6,684 nt of DNA from Eubacterium sp. (lineage in GTDB: Bacteria; Bacillota; Clostridia; Oscillospirales; Acutalibacteraceae): contig JAFYFO010000386.1 of NCBI GenBank assembly GCA_017543725.1, positions 1 through 6,684 on the forward strand. Reading direction: 5' to 3'. Positions 1 through 6,160 of this stretch are shown piece by piece. The notes beneath the pieces were generated by a model. That model was given only the letters and a program-made list of their open reading frames with translations, made no database searches and was not told the origin of the DNA. Each line of letters opens with the position of its first letter. Positions within the stretch are counted from its first letter, which is position 1. A program made the position numbers and the translations under genes.

Positions 1-335
1 ACAGCGTCGCCGTGAACAACACTGTAGCCGTAAATTCCGATAACGGAAGCGCAAACAACGGCAACAACGCCCATAATCATTATGAGCGCCAAAAGAACTT
101 TACCGACTGTGCCGAGAACCTTTGAAAACGGCGATTTTTCCTTTACGGGACGCGCTTTTTTGGCGCTTTTCCTGACCCTTGTTTTGGGCGGTTTGTTCTT
201 TGAATCCGTGTTAACGCTGTATGAACTCGGCAGGGTTTCATTTTTTAATTTTTGTGAATCCCTGTCCTCATTATAAACCTTTTGAGAATTATTCATAAAA
301 GATTCAAGTAAATCATCGTAATCTTTTGATGCCAT
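1..335 (-). CDS. N-terminal part of a membrane-anchored protein, possibly a class A penicillin-binding protein (cut by window edge)
   Basis: The first 111 codons of a gene that continues beyond position 1. The ATG at 333-335 has a good ribosome binding site (AAGGAGAGG on the minus strand, about 341-349). Residues 1-79 are hydrophilic: an acidic start (MASKDYDDLLESFM), then a Lys/Arg-rich stretch (about 46-67). Residues about 80-102 form one hydrophobic segment, followed by YGYSVVHGDAV. This is the layout of a type II membrane protein with a cytoplasmic tail, one anchor and an extracellular domain. It resembles the N-terminus of clostridial class A PBPs (peptidoglycan glycosyltransferase/transpeptidase), but no catalytic domain is inside the window. 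Another single-pass protein, such as a LytR-type enzyme, cannot be excluded. The open reading frame is well supported; the product is inferred. Confidence 0.55.
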   Translation of the reverse strand, partial: MASKDYDDLLESFMNNSQKVYNEDRDSQKLKNETLPSSYSVNTDSKNKPPKTRVRKSAKKARPVKEKSPFSKVLGTVGKVLLALIMIMGVVAVVCASVIGIYGYSVVHGDA

Positions 336-340
336 AAAAT

Positions 341-395
341 CCTCTCCTTGCCAAAATTACATAGTAATTATATAATATTTTAACTGAAAAATAAA
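341..395 (-). promoter_or_regulatory. Possible promoter and ribosome binding site for the gene starting at 335
   Basis: In the 75-bp gap before this gene the minus strand has a perfect -10 box TATAAT (367-372). The -35 match at normal spacing is poor: TTTATT at 390-395, 17 nt away. The ribosome binding site AAGGAGAGG follows at about 341-349. The -10 is convincing by sequence, but the region is so AT-rich that such boxes arise easily. The gene may also receive readthrough from the exonuclease gene, since no strong terminator separates them. Confidence 0.35.
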
Positions 396-410
396 GAAAT
401 TTTAAAAAAT

Positions 411-1295
411 TTACATTTTGCCGAATATTTTTCTCGCTCTGCTCTTATTCATCTGAATGAAATGAGTTTTAATTAAAATATCATCATAAGTTTTTTTAAC
501 TCTGATGAAAGCCCAGAATTTCCTCTTGCATTTTCTGCATTTAACTGCGCCTTTGAATGATTTATTCTGAACAATATATTCTTTTGAAGGCTTGATAACT
601 GCGCCGCAAACTGGACATTCCATATCATATTTATAAACATCAAAGAGATTTGAAACAGGCTCGGTTATATAATACGGCTTAAACAGAAGCCTTTCAAAAT
701 AACTGCTGTCGCAATTATGGATATATCCGCTGAGTTTTTCTTTATCGTATACCTTCCTGAAGCAGTCCGCCGCAACATAGCAATCGGCAAGCGCTCTGTG
801 AAGTTTTTCGGTGTCTGTTTGAATATTCATAAGTTCAGCGCAGTTGGAAAGACCAATCTGATTATTTTTATTTTCGCCTTCCCTCTTGATGAACGCCATA
901 CAGTATTTCTGAACATCGCAGTATTTTTTTATGAAGGATATATTGCAGTTTCCTGCGTTAACGAGAAAATTATTGCTCATAACAAATAAATCGGAATTGC
1001 TCCAACTCATAAAAACATTTTCTCCGCTTCCGCACCATCTTTCAAAATCAGCGAAAGCACTGTTGAAATCAACAGCGTTATCTTTAATCTCCTCAGCGGT
1101 TATTTTTGTTATTCTTTTGCATCTTGAAGAAAGTTTCCTTGTGTATTCAGGGAAAACAAGTTGCTTAAAAGTGTCTGTTATATTAAGGCTTTCGTCGAGT
1201 TTAACAGCGCCGATTTCAATAATCTCATTCATAAATTTCTGAAGAGCATAGTTATACCCGCTGTTCCATTCGAGGTCGAAAATTATATAGTTCAA
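411..1295 (-). CDS. DEDDh-family 3'-5' exonuclease with C-terminal zinc ribbon
   Basis: A 294-residue protein of the DnaQ-like (RNase T/Pol III epsilon) fold, which removes nucleotides from 3' ends of DNA or RNA using two metal ions. The DEDDh residues are visible: D7 and E9 in FDLEW (Exo I), D102 in SWSNSDLF (Exo II), and H166 and D171 in HRALAD (Exo III). After the nuclease domain (about 1-185) comes a linker and a likely zinc ribbon: C227-P-V-C230 and C253-R-K-C256. The start is a TTG (1293-1295): the minus strand reads GGAGAA, five bases, then TTG, and MNYIIFDLEW is the usual family N-terminus. Upstream in-frame codons include no ATG near a ribosome binding site. The stop is TAA. It is followed by only 75 bp before the next gene and lies downstream of the secG terminator. 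The substrate (DNA repair versus RNA trimming) cannot be read from the sequence. Confidence 0.85.
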   Translation of the reverse strand: MNYIIFDLEWNSGYNYALQKFMNEIIEIGAVKLDESLNITDTFKQLVFPEYTRKLSSRCKRITKITAEEIKDNAVDFNSAFADFERWCGSGENVFMSWSNSDLFVMSNNFLVNAGNCNISFIKKYCDVQKYCMAFIKREGENKNNQIGLSNCAELMNIQTDTEKLHRALADCYVAADCFRKVYDKEKLSGYIHNCDSSYFERLLFKPYYITEPVSNLFDVYKYDMECPVCGAVIKPSKEYIVQNKSFKGAVKCRKCKRKFWAFIRVKKTYDDILIKTHFIQMNKSRARKIFGKM

Positions 1296-1343
1296 TTTTA
1301 TTCTCCAAAAAACAGCCGAAAATTCAGCACAAAATCAGATTAT

Positions 1344-1379
1344 AAAACCGCCTGAATACTTTCGTATTTAGGCGGTTTT
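1344..1379 (-). terminator. Rho-independent terminator downstream of secG
   Basis: A 16-bp stem (arms 1344-1359 and 1364-1379) with one mismatch on the minus strand. The core is ACCGCCT/AGGCGGT. On the minus strand the loop is GAAA closed by C-G, a stable GNRA-type tetraloop, and the arm runs into TTTTATAAT. It sits 67 bp beyond the secG stop and 48 bp before the exonuclease start, so it should end secG transcription. On the plus strand the mismatch becomes a G-U pair, but no plus-strand gene precedes it. Confidence 0.85.
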
Positions 1380-1446
1380 CAATACTTTCGGGGACAAAAC
1401 AAAGCCGTAAAGTGTTCTGATTAAGTGCCCCATAGGCTATTATTCT

Positions 1447-1698
1447 TTATTTTACAAAAAGAAATACAAGAAATGCTGCAAGAACAATCACAAAGAAGAA
1501 TCCGATTAACCACTTTGTTAATCTTTCAAGTTTTGCTTCAATGGTTCTGCCCTTTGATTTTCCGACAAAAGAATCAGCGCCGCCGGTGATTGCGCCGGAA
1601 AGGTTTTGAGAACGACCCTCCTGCATAAGAACAACAACTGTTATAACAATTGATGCAACAATGAGAACCGCACCAAATACATAATGATACCAAAGCAT
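1447..1698 (-). CDS. secG: Preprotein translocase subunit SecG
   Basis: An 83-residue membrane protein and the smallest part of the SecYEG export channel, which aids SecA-driven movement of preproteins across the cytoplasmic membrane. There are two transmembrane helices, about residues 4-24 and 62-81, joined by a polar loop carrying the family signature VLMQEGRSQNLSGAITGGAD. Length is normal for the family. The ATG at 1696-1698 is chosen because GGAGG (1707-1711) lies 8 nt upstream and the protein then starts directly with helix 1. A longer in-frame version from 1752 would start inside the promoter spacer. The gene has its own promoter and terminator. The rnr-smpB neighbours often found after secG in Firmicutes are absent; a DEDDh exonuclease follows instead. 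The stop is TAA. Confidence 0.93.
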   Translation of the reverse strand: MLWYHYVFGAVLIVASIVITVVVLMQEGRSQNLSGAITGGADSFVGKSKGRTIEAKLERLTKWLIGFFFVIVLAAFLVFLFVK

Positions 1699-1735
1699 AT
1701 ATTTTTCCTCCGTGTTATCGAAATAATTCGAAAGA

Positions 1736-1764
1736 ATTATATCATAACGCATTTAATATTGCAA
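1736..1764 (-). promoter_or_regulatory. Sigma-A promoter of secG with extended -10
   Basis: The minus strand has TTGCAA (1759-1764, 4 of 6 to the -35 consensus), a 17-nt spacer, and a perfect TATAAT (1736-1741) preceded by TGA, giving an extended -10 (TGnTATAAT). Transcription should begin near 1729. A 5-bp inverted repeat, TCGAA/TTCGA (1718-1731), falls at the predicted start, just ahead of the GGAGG ribosome binding site. This promoter lets secG be expressed independently of the topoisomerase operon upstream. Confidence 0.82.
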
Positions 1765-1791
1765 GAACTTTTTTATTTATTAAATATTATT

Positions 1792-4029
1792 TTAAAAAGT
1801 TATCTGGTCCGTATTGTCTGCAGGACCCGGAAGAGCGCCTGCGGCAGGAAGATTTTTAGTGCGGAATCTCCATGCTTTTTCAAATTCGCCCTCTTTATAG
1901 AAATGCATTGATTCAAGACGGCAGTTCTTCTTTTGGGTCATAACCGAAACGCCGATAGTGTCTTTCGTTGTTTTGGGTGAAAGCGCGCCTGTATTCAAGA
2001 TAAGCATTCTTCCGTTTGTTGAGCAAAGAACAAGTTCGCAATCTTCTTCAATATATTCAATGCAACTGAGCGGACATTTGGACGAATATGCATTAATGAG
2101 TTTCTTTCTGTTAGTTTTGGTTTGATAAGCGCCGATATCAACCTTTGCAACTTTACCGTTTTCAAAGGCAAAAATCATATAGCCCTTATATTCGCGGACA
2201 ACGCAGATGAAAATAACTTTCTCATTACTTTCCATTTCAAGTTTTGAGGCAACGAAAGTTCCGAGTTGGGACGCCTTTGAATCGGCAAAATCATCAACTT
2301 TCGCTTTGTAAACCTGCGCTTTATCGGTGAAAGCAAGAATTTCATCCTTGTTTGAACATTCAAAGACTTTTTCAACGCTGTCCCCTTCCTTAACCTTCTG
2401 TTCGCCGCTCATACGAAGATTTGCGGTTCTGATTTTGTTAAGGTATCCCTCTTTTGTTATAAAAAGTGTAACGGGATAATCGGGAATTTCAGCCGCTGCA
2501 GAAGCGTCGAACTCCTCAAATTCATAGAGAATTTCGGATTTTCTGTCCCCTGAATACTTTTCGGAAACATCATTTAATTCTTTGATGATGATTTTCTTTT
2601 GCTTATTCTTGCTTTGAAGAATTGCATCAAGCGCCTCAATATCCTTCTTCAGGTTTTCAATATCATTAGTTCTCTTCAAGATATATTCCCTGTTGAGATG
2701 ACGAAGTTTTATTTCGGCAACATATTCAGCCTGAACTTTATCAATTCCGAAACCAATCATAAGATTCGGAACAACTTCCGCTTCCGCTTCGGTTTCTCTG
2801 ATAATTTTTATTGCTTTATCAATATCAAGAAGTATTTTCTTCAGACCTTCAAGCAAATGAAGCCTCTGAGCCTTTCTGTCAAGCGTGAACTGAGTTTTCC
2901 TTCTGACGCATTCAACCCTGAATTCAATCCATTCGTTAAGTATTTCCTTAACGCCGAGAACTTTCGGTGTTCCTTTGATAAGAACATTGAAATTGCAGGA
3001 GAAAACATCTTCAAGAGGCGTTAATTTATAGAGTTTTGTCATTAAAGCGTCGGGGTCTGTTCCGCGTTTTAAATCAAGGGTTATGCGAAGACCTTTCAAA
3101 TCGGTTTCATCGCGTATATCGCTGAGTTCTTTAACCTTGTTTGATTTAACAAGTTCAACAATTTTATCAATAATCGCTTCGCTCGTTGTTGTGGGCGGTA
3201 TTTCGGTTATATCAATGCAGTTATATGATTTATCGTATTTATATTTAGCCCTGACTTTAACCGAGCCTCTTCCCGTTGAATAAATCTTGTCGAGTTCCGC
3301 TTTATCATAGATAATATATCCTCCGCCTACGAAATCGGGAGCAAGAAGCGTTTCCGAAACATCGTGGTCGGGATTTTTGATTAAAGCAATTGTTGTGTCG
3401 CAAAGTTCGCCGAGATTGAAAGAAGCGATTGACGAAGCCATACCAACAGCGATACCCGTTGTAACATTCGCAAGGATTGATGGAAATGTTACGGGAAGCA
3501 ATGTCGGCTCCTTCATTGTGTTATCATAGTTATCAACAAAATCAACCGTGTCTTTATTGATATCTTCAAAAAGTTCCTTTGAAATCGGAGCGAGTTTTGC
3601 CTCGGTATAACGCGATGCGGCATACATCATATTTCTTGAATATGCCTTACCGAAATTACCCTTTGATTCAACATAGGGATATAAAAGACTCTCGTTTCCT
3701 CGGGAAAGACGAATCATTGTTTCATAAATAGAAGCGTCGCCGTGAGGATTGAGTTGCATAGTTCTTCCGACAATATTTGCACTCTTTATAGTTTTTCCCT
3801 GGAGCAGATTCATCAGATACATTGTGTAGAGAAGTTTTCTGTGGGAGGGCTTGAAACCGTCTATCTCGGGGATTGCACGCGAAAGAATAACGCTCATTGC
3901 ATATGGCATATAGTTTGATTTAAGGGTTTCGATTATATGCTCATCCTTAACTGTTCCCGCGCCCTGAATATGAACATTATCCGCCAAAGGATTGGTATTA
4001 ATATTTTCTTCTTTTTTCTTTCTTGCCAT
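1792..4029 (-). CDS. Type IIA DNA topoisomerase A subunit (ParC/GyrA type)
   Basis: A 745-residue breakage-reunion subunit: it cuts and rejoins both DNA strands through a phosphotyrosyl bond and partners the ATPase subunit encoded just upstream. The winged-helix core begins near residue 28 (IPEIDGFKPSHRKLLY at 53-68). The catalytic pair is R140-Y141 in ASRYTEAKL. The quinolone-region helix reads NPHGDASIYE (94-103), and GNFG is at 124-127. A coiled-coil stretch with Lys-rich heptads lies at roughly 430-490. The C-terminal beta-pinwheel starts near 520 and is short (about 200 residues against about 300 in gyrase). The GyrA box (QRRGGKG) is missing: the equivalent place reads LRMSGEQK (538-545). 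This favours a topoisomerase IV-like role, in decatenation and relaxation, over gyrase. The ATG at 4027-4029 has AAAGGAGG (4039-4046) 9 nt upstream. The stop is TAA. Gyrase versus topoisomerase IV naming is inferred, so no symbol is given. Confidence 0.93.
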   Translation of the reverse strand: MARKKKEENINTNPLADNVHIQGAGTVKDEHIIETLKSNYMPYAMSVILSRAIPEIDGFKPSHRKLLYTMYLMNLLQGKTIKSANIVGRTMQLNPHGDASIYETMIRLSRGNESLLYPYVESKGNFGKAYSRNMMYAASRYTEAKLAPISKELFEDINKDTVDFVDNYDNTMKEPTLLPVTFPSILANVTTGIAVGMASSIASFNLGELCDTTIALIKNPDHDVSETLLAPDFVGGGYIIYDKAELDKIYSTGRGSVKVRAKYKYDKSYNCIDITEIPPTTTSEAIIDKIVELVKSNKVKELSDIRDETDLKGLRITLDLKRGTDPDALMTKLYKLTPLEDVFSCNFNVLIKGTPKVLGVKEILNEWIEFRVECVRRKTQFTLDRKAQRLHLLEGLKKILLDIDKAIKIIRETEAEAEVVPNLMIGFGIDKVQAEYVAEIKLRHLNREYILKRTNDIENLKKDIEALDAILQSKNKQKKIIIKELNDVSEKYSGDRKSEILYEFEEFDASAAAEIPDYPVTLFITKEGYLNKIRTANLRMSGEQKVKEGDSVEKVFECSNKDEILAFTDKAQVYKAKVDDFADSKASQLGTFVASKLEMESNEKVIFICVVREYKGYMIFAFENGKVAKVDIGAYQTKTNRKKLINAYSSKCPLSCIEYIEEDCELVLCSTNGRMLILNTGALSPKTTKDTIGVSVMTQKKNCRLESMHFYKEGEFEKAWRFRTKNLPAAGALPGPADNTDQITF

Positions 4030-4038
4030 AATTTAATA

Positions 4039-4046
4039 CCTCCTTT
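4039..4046 (-). promoter_or_regulatory. Ribosome binding site of the A subunit, overlapping the ancestral B-subunit stop
   Basis: The minus strand reads AAAGGAGG 9 nt before the ATG. Its first bases overlap the TAA at 4045-4047 that ends the family-homologous B-subunit frame. A ribosome finishing full-length B would sit directly on this site, which fits translational coupling of the two subunits. Ribosomes stopping at the TAG at 4255-4257 would leave 225 nt before the A-subunit start and lose that coupling. Confidence 0.8.
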
Positions 4047-6024
4047 AACTGACATCTGCGGCATCTATATAAAGATGACCGAAATCGGCAATATATTCTT
4101 TTCTTCCGTCAAGATTATCGCCGAGAAGCAAATCAAAGACTTCCGAAGTTGCCTGAGCATCGTCGGGTGTTACCCTGATTAATCTTCTTGTTGCGGGATT
4201 CATTGTCGTCAGGCTCATCATATCAGCCTCGTTTTCACCAAGACCTTTAGAGCGCTAAACAACATAATTTGCGTCGCCGAGTTTCTCTTTAATATCATCC
4301 ATTTCAATTTCGTTATAAGCGAAATATGTCTGGTCCTTATAAGTTATTTCATAAAGCGGAGACTCAGCAATATAAACTTTGCCTTCATCAATGAGTTTCG
4401 GCATAAGGCGGTATATCATTGTTAAAATAAGAGTTCTTATCTGAAATCCGTCAACATCCGCATCGGTACAAATCATAATTTTATTCCAGCGAAGCGCGTT
4501 CATATCAAACATTGAAACATCTTTTGCCGCCTTGCTTTTAACTTCAACTCCGCAGCCGAGAACTTTAATCAAATCGGTTATGATATCGCTTTTGAAAATC
4601 TTATCATAATCGGATTTGAGGCAGTTTAATATCTTGCCCCTGACAGGCATCAAAGCCTGGAAATTAGCGTCCCTTGCCTGTTTGCAGGCGCCGAGCGCAG
4701 AATCACCCTCAACAATAAAGATTTCTCTTTCATTAACATCTTTTGAACGGCAGTCAACAAATTTCTGAATCCTGTTTGTCATATCAACCTTTGACTGCAG
4801 GGTTGTTTTAAGGTTTTTCCTTGTTTTTTCCGCCTTGATTCTTGAGCGCATATTAATGAGCATCTGCTCTGCTATTTTATCCGCTTCAAGTTTGTTTTCA
4901 ATGAAATAAACTTCAAGTTGCTTTCTGAAGAAATCAGTCATCGCTTCCTGAATAAACCTGTTTGTTATCGCTTTTTTGGTTTGGTTTTCATAGGAAGTCT
5001 GAGTTGAAAATGAAGAAACAACGAAGATAACACATTCTTCAACATCCTGAATGCTGATTTGAGAATCTGTTTTATTGAATTTATTTGCAGATTTAAGATA
5101 AGCGTTTATCTGATTGACAAATGCGCTTCTGAACGCCTTTTCAGGGGCTCCGCCGTGTTCAAGAAAACTTGAATTATGATAATATTCCTTGAGTTGATTA
5201 TTAAGCGAAAAACAAAGCGCCGCTTTTATTTTGAGTTTATAATCGTCGAGGTCTTCCCTGTCTCTTCCGACTCTTTCACATTCCCAGTACTGAGGAGTTG
5301 TGAAAGCCTTATCAGCGGCAAGTTCCTTAACATAATCCTGAATACCGTTTTCATAGCAGTATTCAAATTTTTCAAAGTTTGAAGAACTTATCTGATTTTT
5401 GAAAATAAAGGTTATATTATCATTAACAATCGCCTGGCGCTTTATTGTTTCCTGAAAATATTCAACCGGAACATTTATATCGGTGAAAACCTTTAAATCG
5501 GGTTTCCATTTGATTCTTGTTCCCGTATCTCCCCTTTTGCCGTACGGCTCCTTAACAAGACCGCCGACATTTTCGCCGTGTTCAAAATGAAGATTATATT
5601 TAAAGCCGTCCGATTTAATCTCGGCGTCCATATATTCGGAAGCGTACTGAGTTGCGCAAAGTCCGAGACCGTTTAAACCGAGGGAAAATTCATAGTTATC
5701 CCCTCCGTTGTCATACTTACCGCCTGCATATAATTCGCAGAAAAGAAGTTCCCAGTTGAACTTACCTTCATTCTTATTATAGTCAACGGGTATGCCTCGT
5801 CCGAAATCCTGAACTTCAACAGAGCCGTCAAGAAAACGGGTTACGATAATCTTGTTTCCGTGACCCTCTCTTGCCTCGTCTATCGAGTTGCTCATTATTT
5901 CAAATATTGAATGTTCACAGCCTTCAATACCGTCCGAGCCGAAAATAACAGCGGGACGCTTTCTGACTCTGTCCGCACCCTTGAGTGATTTAATACTATC
6001 GTTTCCGTATGCCTTTTTAGCCAA
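4045..6024 (-). CDS. Type IIA DNA topoisomerase B subunit (ParE/GyrB type), interrupted by an in-frame TAG
   Basis: The ATPase and metal-binding subunit of the topoisomerase, 659 codons if the TAG at codon 590 is read through. The start is TTG (6022-6024), 7 nt after GGGAGG (6032-6037), giving the N-terminus MAKKAYGNDSIKSLKGADRV. The ATG at 6028-6030 is only 1 nt from that site. With this numbering the GHKL ATPase residues are E42, N46 and D49 (FEIMSNSIDEA), D73 in DFGRGIP, K103 in AGGKYD, and the glycine loop SLGLNGLGL at about 114-122. Toprim metal residues are E439 (EGDSA) and D521, D523 and D525 (DADVDG). After YVV comes TAG (4255-4257), then 69 more in-frame codons: RSKGLGENE, TTMNPATRRLIRV, DLLLGDN and GRKEYI, ending with TAA at 4045-4047. 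These are the family's normal C-terminus. Stopping at TAG would leave 589 residues and lose the KGLGE motif and the tail that packs on subunit A, probably abolishing function. Mutation, sequence error, suppression or recoding are all open. Confidence 0.88.
4255..4257 (-). other. In-frame TAG codon replacing the conserved Gln of the QRxKGLGE motif
   Basis: The minus strand reads TAT GTT GTT TAG CGC TCT AAA GGT CTT. In GyrB and ParE the residue before R-x-K-G-L-G-E is glutamine, so CAG to TAG, a single transition, accounts for it. Homology continues on both sides in the same frame with no indel. The next base is C, a context often leaky for termination. An in-frame ATG at 4219-4221, preceded at 5 nt by GAGG, could allow restart, but the product would lack KGLGE. 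Confidence 0.9.
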
Positions 6025-6060
6025 AACCATTCCTCCCATAAGAAGTATACATACTGCGCT

Positions 6061-6090
6061 ATTATACAATATATTGTATTAAAATGTCAA
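6061..6090 (-). promoter_or_regulatory. Consensus sigma-A promoter of the topoisomerase operon with an embedded palindrome
   Basis: The minus strand has a perfect -35 TTGACA (6085-6090), an 18-nt spacer and a perfect -10 TATAAT (6061-6066). The predicted start is near 6054, about 30 nt before the TTG start codon. A perfect 16-bp palindrome, ATACAATATATTGTAT (6064-6079), covers half of the -10 box and most of the spacer, which is where a dimeric repressor would block RNA polymerase. The leader also has a 5-bp inverted repeat, AGTAT/ATACT (6044-6055). The promoter call is strong; operator function is inferred. Confidence 0.9.
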
Positions 6091-6107
6091 GAATAATATA
6101 ATATAAA

Positions 6108-6149
6108 CATAATAAAAGGCAGGATGGCTTAATTAAAAACCATCCTGCC
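6108..6149 (-). terminator. Rho-independent terminator of the symporter gene
   Basis: A perfect 10-bp stem, GGCAGGATGG/CCATCCTGCC (arms 6140-6149 and 6118-6127), with a 12-nt AT-rich loop. On the minus strand it is followed by TTTTATTATG. It begins 11 bp after the symporter stop codon and separates that gene from the topoisomerase promoter. The plus-strand side has no T-run, so it acts in one direction. Confidence 0.92.
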
Positions 6150-6160
6150 AATGAACTTTA

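Noticed and set aside
397..412. AAATTTT/AAAATTT hairpin after the exonuclease stop
   Set aside because: Pure A-T symmetry in an AT-rich gap, with no GC core; not a credible terminator.
1339..1344. TATAAT on the minus strand as a possible exonuclease promoter
   Set aside because: It is the T-rich tail of the secG terminator, and the hexamers 17 or 18 nt upstream (ATACGA, AATACG) do not resemble a -35 box.
717..1355. Plus-strand open frames opposite the exonuclease gene, and similar ones at 82-276, 1684-1911, 2599-3283, 3937-4182, 5176-5382 and 6218-6556
   Set aside because: They mirror well-supported minus-strand genes, have no recognisable domains and no good ribosome binding sites.
1699..1752. 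N-terminal extension of SecG by 18 residues from an ATG at 1750-1752
   Set aside because: That ATG lies in the spacer of the secG promoter and has no ribosome binding site. The extension is polar and not typical of SecG.
1766..1801. AACTTTTT/AAAAAGTT inverted repeat after the A-subunit gene as a terminator
   Set aside because: The stem is almost entirely A-T with a 20-nt loop, too weak to call. Readthrough from the topoisomerase operon into secG therefore remains possible.
2175..2375. 66-codon minus-strand frame inside the A-subunit gene
   Set aside because: An out-of-frame shadow of the beta-pinwheel coding region, with no family resemblance.
4045..4254. The post-TAG stretch as a separate small gene
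   Set aside because: It is the exact family C-terminus of the B subunit in the same frame. The only possible restart ATG (4219-4221) would omit the KGLGE motif.
6025..6069. Longer N-terminus of the B subunit starting at a TTG at 6067-6069 or an ATG at 6028-6030
   Set aside because: The codon at 6067-6069 lies inside the promoter, between -35 and -10, so it is not transcribed. The ATG at 6028-6030 is 1 nt from the ribosome binding site. TTG at 6022-6024 has proper spacing and gives the family N-terminus.
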